From assembly GCA_021521415.1 (NCBI GenBank), contig JAIQDT010003026.1:62001-126000 (forward strand): 64,000 nt of DNA. Direction: 5' to 3'. The position numbers and the translations under genes are program-made. Origin of the DNA: Bidens hawaiensis (taxonomy: Eukaryota > Streptophyta > Magnoliopsida > Asterales > Asteraceae). Each line of letters begins with the position of its first letter. The stretch's first letter is position 1. Shown one piece after another: positions 36,298 through 47,168 of this stretch. The notes under the pieces are model-generated. The model was given only the letters and a program-made list of their open reading frames with translations. It searched no databases and was not told where the DNA came from.

Positions 36298-36560
36298 TTG
36301 AAAATCCGAAAAGTCATGGTGATACATGAATAGTTGATTTTCAATTTCCATTTACGATTATGTTCTGAGGTTGGAGGCTTGAAAAGTCATGGTGATGCAT
36401 GAATTGTCAACCTCCAATACTCATTTTCTTGTGTATTTTATATTGAAGATTGAAAAGTCATGGTGATACATGAATCGTCAATCTCCAATACTCGTTTGCT
36501 CGTATATTTTAAATTGGGAATTCGGAAAGTCATGGTGATACATGAATTGTCGATTCTTGA
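36298..36560 (+). repeat. Array of four two-part hairpins in the gag leader
   Basis: Four units at 36298-36344, 36371-36417, 36443-36488 and 36514-36560 (spacing about 71-73 nt) share the core AAAGTCATGGTGATACATGA. In each, TCATG and CATGA form an inner 5-bp stem with hexaloop GTGATA (GTGATG in unit 2). The core is bracketed by an outer stem whose sequence differs between units but still pairs: TTGAAAATC/GATTTTCAA in unit 1, TTGGAGG/CCTCCAA in unit 2, TTGAAGATTG/CAATCTCCAA in unit 3, and a wobble-rich stem in unit 4. Each core contains an ATG, giving short upstream frames. Confidence 0.75.
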
Positions 36561-36711
36561 TTCGAATTTGTTACCTTTATTAAGTCTGCATTTAGGGTCA
36601 TTTATTTTACTTTAACTTTTGACTGTAACTGACTCCGTGAAACCAAGCTTTATAAGATTAAAACTTTGCGATAAAAACCAAGATATTAACTAAAATTAAA
36701 ATTTTTATAGA

Positions 36712-37944
36712 ATGCCTCCGCTATCTCGCCGATTTCAGAGAAGAGAAGCCTCGCGCATGCGTAGACAGCAACGTTCCCAGGAAATGGCCGCCGTAATAGC
36801 CCAAGCCTTGAGCCAAAACAATACCTCGAGTTATAACATTAAGTCCTTTAACGCGGGTAACCCTCCAAAGTTCACAGGTCTTGAAGGAGCCACCGTGATG
36901 CTCCAATGGCTCGAAAAGATTGAAAACACTTTCCTCCACACCCAATGCCCCTCAGACAGACGAACCCTATATGCTTCCAGTGTCCTGGAATCCAGAGCGC
37001 TTACATGGTGGAATGGAGTAGCTCATGCGCGTGGCGCAGAGGCTGCTTCTAGCATGACATGGGAGGAATTCAAGGAAATTCTTACGCGAGAATTCTGCCC
37101 TCCCAACGAAGTTAAGCGCCTGGAGGAAGAATTCTGGAACTTGAAGCAGTACAGCGGTGAAGCGCGCGAGTACGCGACGCGCTTCCACGAGCTAAGCTTA
37201 CTGGTCCCTCACCTTGTTACCCCTTCCCGCCGAGCCATAGAGAAATTCCTTGGGGGTCTCCCCATGGAAATTCAAGATTCTGTATGGGCCAGAAACCCAG
37301 TTACCCTCTCTGACGCCATTGAGTTGGCCGCTGTGCTCAGCGACAACCATGTCAGAGCAGGAACCCTGTTCCTGCGGGGAACTGAGAAGACCAAACTCAC
37401 CAAGACTGCCCCTGAACCAACAGAAACCAAACCTGAACCCTCGAACCGTAACAACCTCAAGCGCAGGCGCAAGGCCTATGCGCTTACCAACCCGCCCATT
37501 GTCCAGCAACCCGCATATCAACCTCCAGTTCATGCGCCTAACCCTCTGTCAGCCTACCCAACTCCTCCTGTAGTCCACAACTATGCCTTAACCAATCCAG
37601 CACTCCCTGCCCCACCAACTAAGAAACCTTACACAGGAAACCATCCCTTCTGCCCAACCTGTAGATTTCACCACCCAACCCAAACCCCGTGTCGACTTTG
37701 TACCCGATGTGGCCGTACTGGTCACACTGCTGAGAACTGTAGAGTCCTTCCCGCCAATCCAATTGCGCCAACACCACCAGTCTACCCGCAGAACCCACAA
37801 TCAATCTACCAAAACCCACGACCCAGATCGTGCTTTAACTGCGGTGATCCCAGTCATTTCCAGAACGCGTGCCCGAGACTACAAGTGCAAATCACACAAG
37901 CGAATCCGGTGAACCAGATTTCGAACCAAGTGACGCGTGGATGA
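36712..37944 (+). CDS. gag: Gag polyprotein of the young Tekay-like element
   Basis: 410 residues. An arginine-rich N terminus is followed by the retrotransposon gag (capsid-like) domain at about residues 45-215, with motifs LTWWNG, EEFWNLKQ and FHELSLLVPHLVTP. Then comes a proline-rich linker and two CX2CX4HX4C zinc knuckles (about residues 330-343, CTRCGRTGHTAENC; and 374-387, CFNCGDPSHFQNAC). Gag packages the RNA into virus-like particles in the cytoplasm. The start ATG at 36712 is about 640 bp after the PBS and fits the family's N terminus. The frame closes at TGA 37942-37944, and the same frame reopens at once into protease, so this stop is probably a mutation or a readthrough site rather than the natural end. 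Confidence 0.93.
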   Translation: MPPLSRRFQRREASRMRRQQRSQEMAAVIAQALSQNNTSSYNIKSFNAGNPPKFTGLEGATVMLQWLEKIENTFLHTQCPSDRRTLYASSVLESRALTWWNGVAHARGAEAASSMTWEEFKEILTREFCPPNEVKRLEEEFWNLKQYSGEAREYATRFHELSLLVPHLVTPSRRAIEKFLGGLPMEIQDSVWARNPVTLSDAIELAAVLSDNHVRAGTLFLRGTEKTKLTKTAPEPTETKPEPSNRNNLKRRRKAYALTNPPIVQQPAYQPPVHAPNPLSAYPTPPVVHNYALTNPALPAPPTKKPYTGNHPFCPTCRFHHPTQTPCRLCTRCGRTGHTAENCRVLPANPIAPTPPVYPQNPQSIYQNPRPRSCFNCGDPSHFQNACPRLQVQITQANPVNQISNQVTRG

Positions 37945-40900
37945 GCTTTTAACATAACCGCGCACCAAGCGCAAGCGAATAATGACGTAGTTAATGGTAC
38001 ATTTTTACTTAACGGATTTTATGCTTCTGTACTTTTTGATACTGGCGCCGATCGAAGTTTTATTTCTCGCGCCTTCGAGCAGAAGCTTGCGCGACCGCGC
38101 GATGACTTAAAAGAAGATTTTTCAGTTGAATTGGCTAATGGTGAAACTGTTTTAATAAACTCAGTGATTAAAGATTGTACGCTTAACCTTAACGAAAACG
38201 ATTTTCTAATCGACCTCATCCCCATGCCTCTTGGAAGCTTTGATGTTATCATTGGTATGGACTGGCTCTCGAAGAATCGCGCCGAAGTTATTTGCGCCAA
38301 GAAATTGATTCGCATACCTCGAGAAAATGGTGATCTTCATATTTACGGCGAAAAACCCTCCAGTGGTCTTAAACTTATGTCTTGCGCCGAAGCCCAAAGA
38401 CTCATGCGGAAGAAGTGTGTTGCATTCTTAGCCCATGTGGTTAAACCTGCTGAAGAGAAGAAGCTTCGCGATATCCCTGTTGTGCGTGATTTCCCTGAAG
38501 TTTTTCCTGATGATCTTCCTGGTATCCCTCCCGCTCGTGAAGTCGAGTTCCGTATTGATCTTGTCCCTGGTGCTTCCCCCGTAGCCAAATCTCCTTACCG
38601 TCTTGCGCCCGCTGAGATGCAAGAATTGGCAAGTCAACTTCAAGAGTTGACCGCTAAAGGATTCATTCGCCCTAGCTCTTCGCCCTGGGGTGCTCCGGTG
38701 TTGTTCGTTAAAAAGAAAGATGGATCGTTTCGCATGTGTATTGATTACCGCGAGTTGAACAAACTCACCATTAAAAACCGGTATCCCTTACCGCGTATTG
38801 ACGACCTCTTTGATCAACTCCAAGGTGCCTCTTGTTTCTCGAAGATCGATCTCCGCTCTGGCTATCACCAGTTGCGCATCCGCGATGAAGATGTTCCGAA
38901 GACTGGTTTTCGAACTCGTTATGGCCATTTTGAATTCTTGGTCATGTCCTTCGGTTTAACCAACGCACCCGCCGTTTTCATGGATCTAATGAATCGGGTG
39001 TGTAGGCCTTTCTTGGATAAATTCGTGATTGTGTTTATCGATGATGTTCTGGTGTATTCTAAGACCAAGGCCGAGCATGAGCAACATCTTCGGTTGGTGT
39101 TGCAAAAGCTTAGAGCCGAGCAGCTTTATGCTAAGCTTTCCAAGTGTGAATTCTGGTCTGATGAAGTACAGTTTCTTGGTCATGTTGTCAACAAGATGGG
39201 TATTCATGTTGACCCATCCAAAATTGAAGCAATCAAGAACTGGATTACGCCATCCTCTCCTTCTGAGATCCGTTCCTTTCTGGGCTTAGCTGGTTACTAC
39301 CGGCGATTCATTTCGAACTTCTCAAAGATCGCTTTGCCTTTAACAGCTCTGACGCACAAAGGTAAACCGTATATTTGGGGCTCGAAGCAAGAAGAAGCCT
39401 TTCTAACGCTCAAACGTTTGTTGTGTGAAGCTCCTGTTCTTGCGCTACCTGAGGGTAATGATGATTTTGTCGTGTATTGCGATGCATCCAACCAAGGTCT
39501 CGGTTGTGTTCTTATGCAACGAGGCAAGGTTATCGCTTACGCATCAAGGCAACTTAAGGTTCATGAAAAGAATTATACAACTCACGACCTCGAACTAGGT
39601 GCAGTTGTTTTTGCCTTGAAGATCTGGAGACACTACCTTTATGGTACTAAGTGTATCCTCTACACTGACCATAAAAGCCTTCAGCATATCTTTGATCAGA
39701 AGGAACTTAACATGAGACAACGCCGATGGAACGAACTCATCAGCGATTACGATTGTGAGATCCGGTATCATCCTGGTAAGGCTAATGTGGTAGCCGATGC
39801 GCTCAGCCGAAAACCCTGCCAGCTTAACTGTATCTTGCCGCGCACCCAGCTTCACTTCGCGCCGATTCAAAGCAACCTTGAATCGCGTATTCGTGACGCG
39901 CAGCGCGCATCCATCAGTAATGGTAACCTTCGCGCCGAGTTAGCGTGTGGCGCGGAAGCACTCTTTGTCCCTAATCTGAGTGGAATTCTCTGCTACCTCA
40001 ATCGCATCTGGATTCCCTTTGATGAGAATCTTCGCGCTGATATCCTGAGTGAAGCTCATAAATCTCGATATTCTATTCATCCCGGCGCTGATAAGATGTA
40101 CAAGGATTTGCGCATAACTTATTGGTGGCCCGGTATGAAGAAGGATATTGCTGTGTTCGTAGCTAAATGTCTGACTTGTTCTAAAGTAAAAGCTGAACAC
40201 CAACGCCCATCTGGTCTGCTCGAACAACCAGAAATTCCTACGTGGAAATGGGAATGTGTAGCGATGGACTTTATTACCAAGTTACCTTTGACAGCAAGCA
40301 AACATGATAGCATTTGGGTAATAGTGGATCGTTTGACTAAGTCTGCTCACTTTCTGCCCATTCGTGAAAACTACCGTGTTGAGCAACTCGCGCAGCTTTA
40401 TGTCAAGGAAATTGTCTGCCGCCATGGTACTCCTTTGAGCATCATATCCGATCGCGATGGCCGTTTTATATCTCGCTTTTGGAAATCTCTCCAATTTGCG
40501 CTAGGAACTCGCTTGGACATGAGTACGGCATATCATCCCCAGACTGACGGTCAGTCTGAGCGAACTATTCAAACTCTTGAGGATATGCTCCGATCTTGTG
40601 TTCTTGATTTTGGAGGTAATTGGGATTCGCACCTGCCTTTGATCGAGTTCTCTTATAATAACAGCTATCATTCCAGTATTGGTATGGCCCCATTTGAAGC
40701 ACTTTACGGTCGTAAGTGCCGCTCCCCGATTTGTTGGAGCGAAGTGGGTGAAACTCAAATCACAGGACCCGAACTTGTTCAAGAGACAACCGATAAAATC
40801 GCCAAGATCCGTGATCATCTGCTGACTGCCAGAAGCCGACAGAAGAGTTACGCAGATCGTAGGCGAAAGCCTCTCGAATTTCAAGTTGGTGATCTTGTTC

Positions 40901-41322
40901 TCCTCAAAGTGTCGCCTTGGAAAGGTGTTGTCCGCTTTGGGAAGAAAGGTAAGCTTGCTCCTCGTTATGTTGGTCCATTCAAGATTCTCGCGCGTGTGGG
41001 AAAAGTTGCCTACAGACTTGACCTGCCGCCCGCGCTCAGTAATGTGCATCCAACGTTCCATGTATCCAATCTCAAGAAGTGTTTAGCTGACGAGAACCTT
41101 CACATTCCACTTGATGAAGTTCAAGTTGATGAATCTATGCATTTCGTTGAGAAGCCTGTTGAGATTATGGATCGCGAGGTTAAGCAAACCAAGCGCAGTC
41201 GTATCCCTATCGTGAAAGTTCGCTGGGAGTCCAAGCGCGGAGCCGAGTTTACATGGGAAAGGGAAGATCAAATGAAGATCAAGTACCCGCACCTGTTCTC
41301 TGCGCAACCTACTTCGAGATAA
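37945..41322 (+). CDS. pol: Pol polyprotein: protease, RT, RNase H, integrase, chromodomain-like tail
   Basis: The frame is open from 37945, directly after the gag TGA and in the same frame. Its first internal ATG (38131) lies downstream of the protease active site LFDTGAD (about 38032-38052), so translation from that ATG would omit protease. Counting from 38131: RT at about 155-340 with FIDDVL; RNase H at about 440-570 with YCDAS, LELGAV, YTDHKS and VADALSR; integrase HHCC finger at about 640-690; catalytic D, D and E ([19 protein letters not shown]) with the last two 35 residues apart; GPFKI block; and a chromodomain-like C terminus with VKVRW and FTWERED. No frameshift or stop is visible, so all catalytic residues are intact. 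Confidence 0.93.
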   Translation, partial: AFNITAHQAQANNDVVNGTFLLNGFYASVLFDTGADRSFISRAFEQKLARPRDDLKEDFSVELANGETVLINSVIKDCTLNLNENDFLIDLIPMPLGSFDVIIGMDWLSKNRAEVICAKKLIRIPRENGDLHIYGEKPSSGLKLMSCAEAQRLMRKKCVAFLAHVVKPAEEKKLRDIPVVRDFPEVFPDDLPGIPPAREVEFRIDLVPGASPVAKSPYRLAPAEMQELASQLQELTAKGFIRPSSSPWGAPVLFVKKKDGSFRMCIDYRELNKLTIKNRYPLPRIDDLFDQLQGASCFSKIDLRSGYHQLRIRDEDVPKTGFRTRYGHFEFLVMSFGLTNAPAVFMDLMNRVCRPFLDKFVIVFIDDVLVYSKTKAEHEQHLRLVLQKLRAEQLYAKLSKCEFWSDEVQFLGHVVNKMGIHVDPSKIEAIKNWITPSSPSEIRSFLGLAGYYRRFISNFSKIALPLTALTHKGKPYIWGSKQEEAFLTLKRLLCEAPVLALPEGNDDFVVYCDASNQGLGCVLMQRGKVIAYASRQLKVHEKNYTTHDLELGAVVFALKIWRHYLYGTKCILYTDHKSLQHIFDQKELNMRQRRWNELISDYDCEIRYHPGKANVVADALSRKPCQLNCILPRTQLHFAPIQSNLESRIRDAQRASISNGNLRAELACGAEALFVPNLSGILCYLNRIWIPFDENLRADILSEAHKSRYSIHPGADKMYKDLRITYWWPGMKKDIAVFVAKCLTCSKVKAEHQRPSGLLEQPEIPTWKWECVAMDFITKLPLTASKHDSIWVIVDRLTKSAHFLPIRENYRVEQLAQLYVKEIVCRHGTPLSIISDRDGRFISRFWKSLQFALGTRLDMSTAYHPQTDGQSERTIQTLEDMLRSCVLDFGGNWDSHLPLIEFSYNNSYHSSIGMAPFEALYGRKCRSPICWSEVGETQITGPELVQETTDKIAKIRDHLLTARSRQKSYADRRRKPLEFQVGDLVLLKVSPWKGVVRFGKKGKLAPRYVGPFKILARVGKVAYRLDLPPALSNVHPTFHVSNLKKCLADENLHIPLDEVQVDESMHFVEKPVEIMDREVKQTKRSRIPIVKVRWESKRGAEFTWEREDQMKIKYPHLFSAQPTSR

Positions 41323-41339
41323 ATTTCGGGACGAAATTT
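41321..41339 (+). other. Palindrome overlapping the pol stop codon
   Basis: AAATTTCG-GGA-CGAAATTT, a perfect 8-bp inverted repeat that starts inside the TAA stop and precedes the PPT by a few bases. A degenerate equivalent sits at the same place in the decayed element (17610-17626), suggesting a conserved cis-acting role. Confidence 0.6.
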
Positions 41340-41341
41340 CT

Positions 41342-41356
41342 TAAAGTAGGGGAGAC
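41342..41356 (+). other. Polypurine tract
   Basis: TAAAGTAGGGGAGAC directly before the 3' LTR TG. It primes plus-strand DNA synthesis in LTR elements. Confidence 0.85.
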
Positions 41357-43390
41357 TGTGACATCTGCCCGATCCGACCCGACCCAGGTACCCGTTTCTC
41401 TGACCCGATCTCTTTCTTTTATTATTTAATATTTATACTTATATTTTATTTTTAATAATAATAATATATATTTCCTTCCCGCCTCTTTCTCTCTCTTTCT
41501 TTCCGCCGTCCCCTCCCTCTTCCTTCTCTCTTTCCGCCTTCTTTTCCCTCTTGTCGCCGTCCCGCCCTTACGCCTTGTTTCCCTTTTTCTTCTAACTCTT
41601 TGCTTGTCCTTTGTTCCTTCCCGCCTAAGGTTGTCTGCGCAGCTCCACGCGCCAGACCCCTTACAAGGAATCCTGCGTGAAGACCACCTGTTTCAGCGAT
41701 ACGCGAGATGAACTCTTCTCGCAGCGCGCAAGAATTGTAATTCTTCTCGCAGCGCGCGAAGAACGGAAGTTCTTCCCGCGACGCGCTAAGGATTTGTAGT
41801 TCTTCTCGCAGCACGCTAAGAATCGTAGTTCATCCCTCGACGCGCGAAGAATTATAGTTCTTCCCGCGGCGCGCTAGGAATTTTAGTTCCTCCCGCGGCG
41901 CGCTAAGAAATGTGATTCTTCCCGCGGCGCGCTTAGAAATGTAGTTCTTTCCGCGACGCGTTAAGGTTGGTTCTGTCTACCTTCGCGCTCGCGCTCTCTT
42001 GACCTTCTGTGTCTGCCTTCGCGCCTTAGCCTTCTCGCGCTGAATCCTTCGAGTTTTCTTCTGTTTAAATCTAGCCGTTTGCTTTTGTATTGTCTTATCT
42101 TTTGAGCTGTTGACCTAATCTGCTTTATGTCTGAAAAGTTACTTTCGGCGCAGCATGCGCACCAACCCCATTGGTTGGCAGAAAAAGTGACTGACATTAT
42201 CTTTAGAGATCTGCTTTTCCATGCTTGACCTGTACCTTTTTCTGAACCGCCCATGCTTTTTTTTACTGTTCCCTGACAGCTTTATCTTGCCTCTGCAGCT
42301 GCCATATCTTTCCATATCTTTTGCTTGATCCTGTTAAGATCCTTTCCCCTTTTCTAGGGATTATGTCTCCTAGGGTTTCTCTATAAATAATAGTATTATT
42401 TTTCCTAACACTACACACACAAAACACTTACTCTCTCCTGTTTTCCTTGCTCTCTCTGCCGCCTCCCTCCTCTCTTGCCTCCGTCTTCCTCCCTGTTCTG
42501 CTCTGTTTTCCGGTAATATATTATATATAATAGTTTACTTATTAATTATGCTAACTTATAATCAAGACTTAAAACAAATCATTAAAACAATAATCTTATT
42601 TATAGGTTAACTTGTGCTTGTTTAAAGTTGGTTCTTGCTTTATCTTACACCGCATCCTTATCAAGTGAGTAATCTCGTACCTAATCCCTTTTTATTTTTA
42701 ATGTTTTGGGATGTTCATGTGTTCATACAAACTTAGAGTCTTAAACTTGTTTATGAACTTTAGTCGCGCAGTATCCCATGTGTTGAGGACGTAGACTTGG
42801 CTGTTTATTTGTATGTGTGGATCATTAACCGTCTTGTCGGTCTATTCCGCAGTTCTCATGGTACCATTAGATGAACACGGGAGAACTATCGTTTATGATT
42901 TTCTCTTTTGTTTGCACATACACAGTTTGTCTTGTTTGTGAGCTCAATTGTGAGCACTGGCAGTCTTATGAATCTTAGAGTTGGTCCCGATCAGATTACA
43001 CCCTTGTTGAAAACCAGACATACACATGTTGCGCGCAGATTTATTGTTATCTATTATTATCTATTAAACTTGATTTCTCACCAACACGCAAGTGTTTGAC
43101 GTTTATTTTAACACATGTTCAGGTTTGCAGTAGCTGTTTTGGAGCTTGTGGACACATAGGAAGTTTTCTTTATTTTGGACCTAGATTAAAATGTATCAAG
43201 ACAAGTTATTGCTGTTCGAATATTTTGATTTATAATATATTGATTTATGTTGGTTTATTTATATCTTATGTATACGTTGCGCATGCGTGAATGAATATAT
43301 TTATTAAATATTGACACCCAATAGTGTCACGAGTAATGAAACAATATGTGGCGCCCCGATGTATAATCCGCCTTTGGTTGGGGTGTTACA
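41357..43390 (+). mobile_element. 3' LTR of the young Tekay-like element
   Basis: 2034 bp, offset by exactly 7335 from the 5' LTR. The repeat array (41710-41963), TATA box (42382-42389) and every short frame recur in identical form. Followed by GTCTC (43391-43395). Confidence 0.93.
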
Positions 43391-43566
43391 GTCTCCTCAT
43401 CCAACAGTCATCCCAACGACTCCATTCCTTGGTTCTTACCCAATCACACGCGTGATGGCCATCACGCAAAGTTCCTCCATCAAGCTTGATAAGGTAGTGG
43501 CGGCGGTGTTGAAAAACCCATCACAAGTGATGGGTGCTCCATCACGCGGTGCCCCGGGTGCTCTTA

Positions 43567-44684
43567 GAGTAAAGTGCTATTTTCGTCCTTGAGATTTGGT
43601 CATTTGTGCGCGTTTCGTCCAAAAACCTTTTTTTTTTTTGCAACTGGAACCTTGAGGTTTCACGATTCATGCCAATTTCGTCCAAATTGTTAACTCTGTT
43701 AATTATGTATCATTAAGTCAGGGGCATTTATGTCTTTATACCTTTTTTTTTAAATTTTATTATTTGTGTATAGAAAAGACAAGTAAATTTATAATAAACA
43801 AAGATAAATTAAAAAACTAAATAATATACATATTCCAACACTTCCCCTTCCCTATGTCCACCTGCAAATTCCACAACCTCACTCAATATCACTGTAACTC
43901 CGGCGAGTCCATTGGCACCGGCCACATCCACCTTTGCCTTCCTCCGATTCTGTTAAACTACTCAACACCACCATCCAAACAGCCTCTGTTCCTTGGCCGC
44001 CATCACCAATTCAATATTTTCAGATCTTCACTAGAATAGGATAAAGGGTTTTTGCCTTAATAATTATCTTCAACCTTCAACCCATGGCGATGGTGGTGAA
44101 CTGGTTGTGTCAGATCAATAAAGGGTTTTTTCCCTAATAATTCTCGTCGTCGTCTCATTTCTAGGGTTTTGTTGGAAAAAAGAAAGAAGAAACACCATCG
44201 ATATTCTTTACCATCGATTACAATATCAATCGAGAGTGGGTTCGGAGTGACCGCTGCCGGTGGCAACCACTCATTGCGGCGTTCGATTTGTAACCTATTA
44301 AACACCACCGCTGGTCACTACGGATCTAGTAGCGGTGTTAAGTAGGAAGACGGTGGTGGTGTTCGTAGCGATGGGGGTGCGTATGTAGACTGTAGAGAGA
44401 TGAGAGAGAGAAAAAGAGAAATGTTTTTTTCTTTTTATTATTGTTATTAGTTTTATAGGATTTTATAAAAGAAATTTGAATTTTCTAATACTACAACGAT
44501 TTTAAATCGATAAGGGTATTTTGGTCTTTTTCAAATAAACTAACAGAAATTTTATATGGAGTTAGTGATTTGAACGAAATTGACATGAATCATGAAACCT
44601 CAAGGTTTCAATTGCGAAAAAAAAAGTTTTGAACGAAACTCGTATTAATGATCAAACCTCAAGGACGAAAATGGTACTTTACTC
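43567..44684. mobile_element. Mutator-like (MULE) element with long TIRs
   Basis: 1118 bp. The ends GAGTAAAGT and ACTTTACTC are perfect inverses, and the similarity of the inverted repeats extends over about 165 bp at roughly 80 percent by eye. The 9-bp target duplication TTGTTATTA is intact at 44685-44693; its partner is at 32361-32369, displaced by the Harbinger insertion. No transposase. The interior (about 43850-44390) is noticeably more GC-rich and could be captured host sequence (Pack-MULE), but no protein match was recognised. Confidence 0.82.
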
Positions 44685-44693
44685 TTGTTATTA

Positions 44694-45052
44694 TAATTGT
44701 GATCATATTATTTATTTTTTATTTGAGTTATTGAGTTTATATTTTGAGACCCATTCTTTGCTCGTTCAGGGTACTTGAAGTCTTTGAGATTCTCGAAGAC
44801 AACCCTTCTAGTGGTAGTGAGCGTCGAAGAGGATGGTTAGAATTTAGGTGGAAAGAGAGGGTTTTTGTTCATGGCGGCGATGTTTGTCTGAGATGGTGGT
44901 GGCGGCGCCTGTTGTTGATGGTGGTGGCGGCGTTCATTGTAGATGGTGGTGGTGGGTTGTTGGTGGCGGTGTGTTAGTGGTGGAAGAGTAGTAGAACATA
45001 AAGAAATATAAAGTGAGTTTAAGAGATTAGCGTATACGTATATATATTCTTA
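44694..45052. other. Host DNA between the MULE and the large Helitron, GGT-rich
   Basis: About 44890-44985 is a GGTGGT/GGCGG-rich imperfect repeat. A 77-codon frame (44744-44977) runs through it but is low-complexity at its end. Not assigned. Confidence 0.3.
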
Positions 45053-45549
45053 CTAGTTTTTAGCCCGCGTGTTACGCGGGTTTATTCAGTTTGTTTTAAT
45101 ATTATTGTAAATATATAACTTTTTTATATTAGTGAGATTGCATATTTCAACAGAAAAACTCCTTGTATACGACTTGTTTAACTGATGCTAACTGTTCTAC
45201 CCTTTCTAAGTTCAATGGTTGTTCGGAAAAAAAATACTACTTGTGTAATTAGTAGGGAGGTTCCTTACAATTAATTATACACATTTTAAGAAAGGTTAAC
45301 ATCTACCTTAGGAATTCGTCAAATGCATTCCAGAATGGTGAGTTGTCGTTGACCTAAGCAACACGGGTAATACAAAACCGTGTAATATACACTGGATAAA
45401 GTATAAAGGGACTAATAGTCTAATATGTAAGTTTATTAACTAAACAAACTTCCCTACAAACAATACCGCACTTCGGTTTAGGTGTTAAAGTTGTTCAAAT
45501 ACACTTTTAGACTTATTTCACTCTAGACCTTAAAAAAACTAATCATGCA

Positions 45550-45625
45550 AAATGCTAACAGTTTTGATCATATCACTTTCTTTATGCAACTCCTCATCCT
45601 CTGCTTCAGCGTCATCCTCACCCTG
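45550..45625 (-). pseudogene. Acidic exon-like fragment in the Helitron
   Basis: On the minus strand, a CAG acceptor (about 45623) precedes an open stretch rich in Glu/Asp codons (GEDDAEAEDEE), then KESDMIK. It resembles an acidic exon of an unidentified host gene. Short and low-complexity, so weakly supported. Confidence 0.3.
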
Positions 45626-45755
45626 AAACACATGATTCAATATTATAAATAACTTAAATATGAAATGCTGATGTCACTGATGATGTAGCTTTGGCTGCTC
45701 AAAATTTTACTTTCTTGCTATAAGATACTAAAATAACTAAATATAAACTAAGTTC

Positions 45756-45791
<36 letters not shown>

Positions 45792-46266
45792 ATCAAAATT
45801 AAATATTTTCCTTTCTCAAATTTATAAGTCTTTACTCTGTCATATACCACAAGTAATCCGAATTCCAAAGAATCTCTAGTGACATTAAGCTGGTCCGTAT
45901 AGTTTTATGGCTCTATGCGGATTTTTCAGATGTTGCCACTTAGCTTCGAGTTTTATTCCTATAATAAGCATTCCAATAAATCTTAAATTTGTTCAAACTT
46001 AGTAACAATATCAAATGTCTTCTATCAAACTTACACTTCAAAATTACAAGTTTATCCTTAGGATGATATAAGTTGTTTTCAGTATGTTGAGTATCTGCAT
46101 CTGTTAATGAACGTACGTTGTTTAAATAAGTAATCCCAAACAGTCCCTAGATATTTTTTTTCTAAGTTGTGGTCATGTTGATGATAACTAAAGGTTTTCC
46201 TACGTGAAATGTCCAAAATACCCTTTTTATCAAGAGTATCAAAAAGAATCTTAGCCCATAACATAC

Positions 46267-46353
46267 CAGATTCATGAAGGGGAGCACCATAATCGTAGCT
46301 TGTAGTAACAAACGGGTATCCGCGGTCCATCCAAAATTAGTTCCTCCATGATA
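46267..46353 (-). pseudogene. Captured beta-galactosidase exon
   Basis: On the minus strand, TTTTGACAG|TAT opens an 87-bp exon that ends CTG|GTATGT, so both splice sites are kept. It encodes YHGGTNFGW, then, after a one-base deletion near 46324 that shifts the frame, YPFVTTSYDYGAPLHESG. This is the conserved plant beta-galactosidase (GH35) segment (M)YHGGTNFGRT..PFxTTSYDYDAPxxEYG. Only one exon is present, so no enzyme can result. Intron sequence flanks it on both sides, showing capture from genomic DNA rather than from mRNA. The donor gene is not in the window. Confidence 0.75.
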
Positions 46354-47168
46354 CTGTCAAAATACAAAGTATATTAACTTTTATGCAATATTAATTAACT
46401 TAGCAATTGAATACAAAGTCTTCAGCTGATCTATAAAGAACTGCATCTTCATACTTAGTGAACCATTGAACTTGATTCATTCTTTCTTTTTAAACATAAA
46501 TCAACCAAATAAAAAAAAGATAAATTGTCATCATGTCTAGGGCTTCGGTCCACATCTTTGATTTCTAATTTTTGTTGGGAGAAAAGTAGTCGCCCTAAAA
46601 CCATTGCAGGTGTTAATCTGTCAATAAAAAACATCTAACTATTGTTACAATTACAACTTATCAAGATTTGATCTCTTTAATAGCATGCACTATATAATAT
46701 TATTTTTCATTTCATGTATGGATAATGAAAAACCGCCCATGTGCCATTAATAAAGATCCCACTTGAAACCATTCCTCATATCTGATGTCTTCAACCAAAA
46801 AACTATATTACAAATATATGCAGCCATTCTTTATTTTTATTTTTTTTGCTTATCAAAAAGCATTCAAAATCTGAATCGCTAACCCACAACAATATCAATT
46901 ATAGTGCCAAAGTTGATTTAAGCTTATGAAAACAACAACTCACATGAATGGCTCGCATGCATAAACTTCAAAAAGTACATTTGGTCTGATGCATAAAAGA
47001 AACAATGAAATTTGGAGTAATATTAGCATTCAACCAATCTTTAATACACACAAAAGTAGTATTTAAAATGTTGTTTTAAATAGAACCCAACATGTTGGGA
47101 GTGTCACATAAATAAATATTGAACTAAAAGTGTGAGAAAAAAAAAACCAAAGAAGTACATAAAGTTAC

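Larger units (their letters stand above)
34022..43390 (+). mobile_element. Full-length young Tekay-like Ty3/gypsy chromovirus-type retrotransposon
   Basis: 9369 bp with 2034-bp LTRs (34022-36055 and 41357-43390), 5-bp target duplications, PBS, leader, gag, pol with protease-RT-RNase H-integrase-chromodomain-like tail, and PPT. The LTRs have equal length and no difference in the parts I compared, which points to a very recent insertion. It sits in the Harbinger element in the opposite coding orientation. Clade assignment as Tekay/Del-like rests on the long LTRs, the initiator-tRNA-Met PBS and the C-terminal [12 protein letters not shown] tail. A single TGA separates gag from pol. Confidence 0.93.
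32370..43563 (-). mobile_element. PIF/Harbinger element (split by a gypsy insertion)
   Basis: Flanked by TTA (32367-32369 and 43564-43566), the PIF/Harbinger target duplication. The ends are degenerate inverted repeats, with a better-preserved inner block (left CATCACATGTGATGG, right, reversed, CATCACTTGTGATGG). Without the nested gypsy (34022-43390 plus one GTCTC copy) the element is about 1.8 kb. It encodes a broken DDE transposase on the minus strand. It landed exactly at the TTA of the MULE's left target duplication. Confidence 0.8.

Noticed and set aside
38019..41307. Antisense frames across pol
   Set aside because: Shadows of the pol reading frame; codon structure belongs to the plus-strand polyprotein.
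32370..44684. One large composite element moving as a unit
   Set aside because: Each layer has its own correct target duplication (TTGTTATTA, TTA, GTCTC), showing sequential independent insertions.
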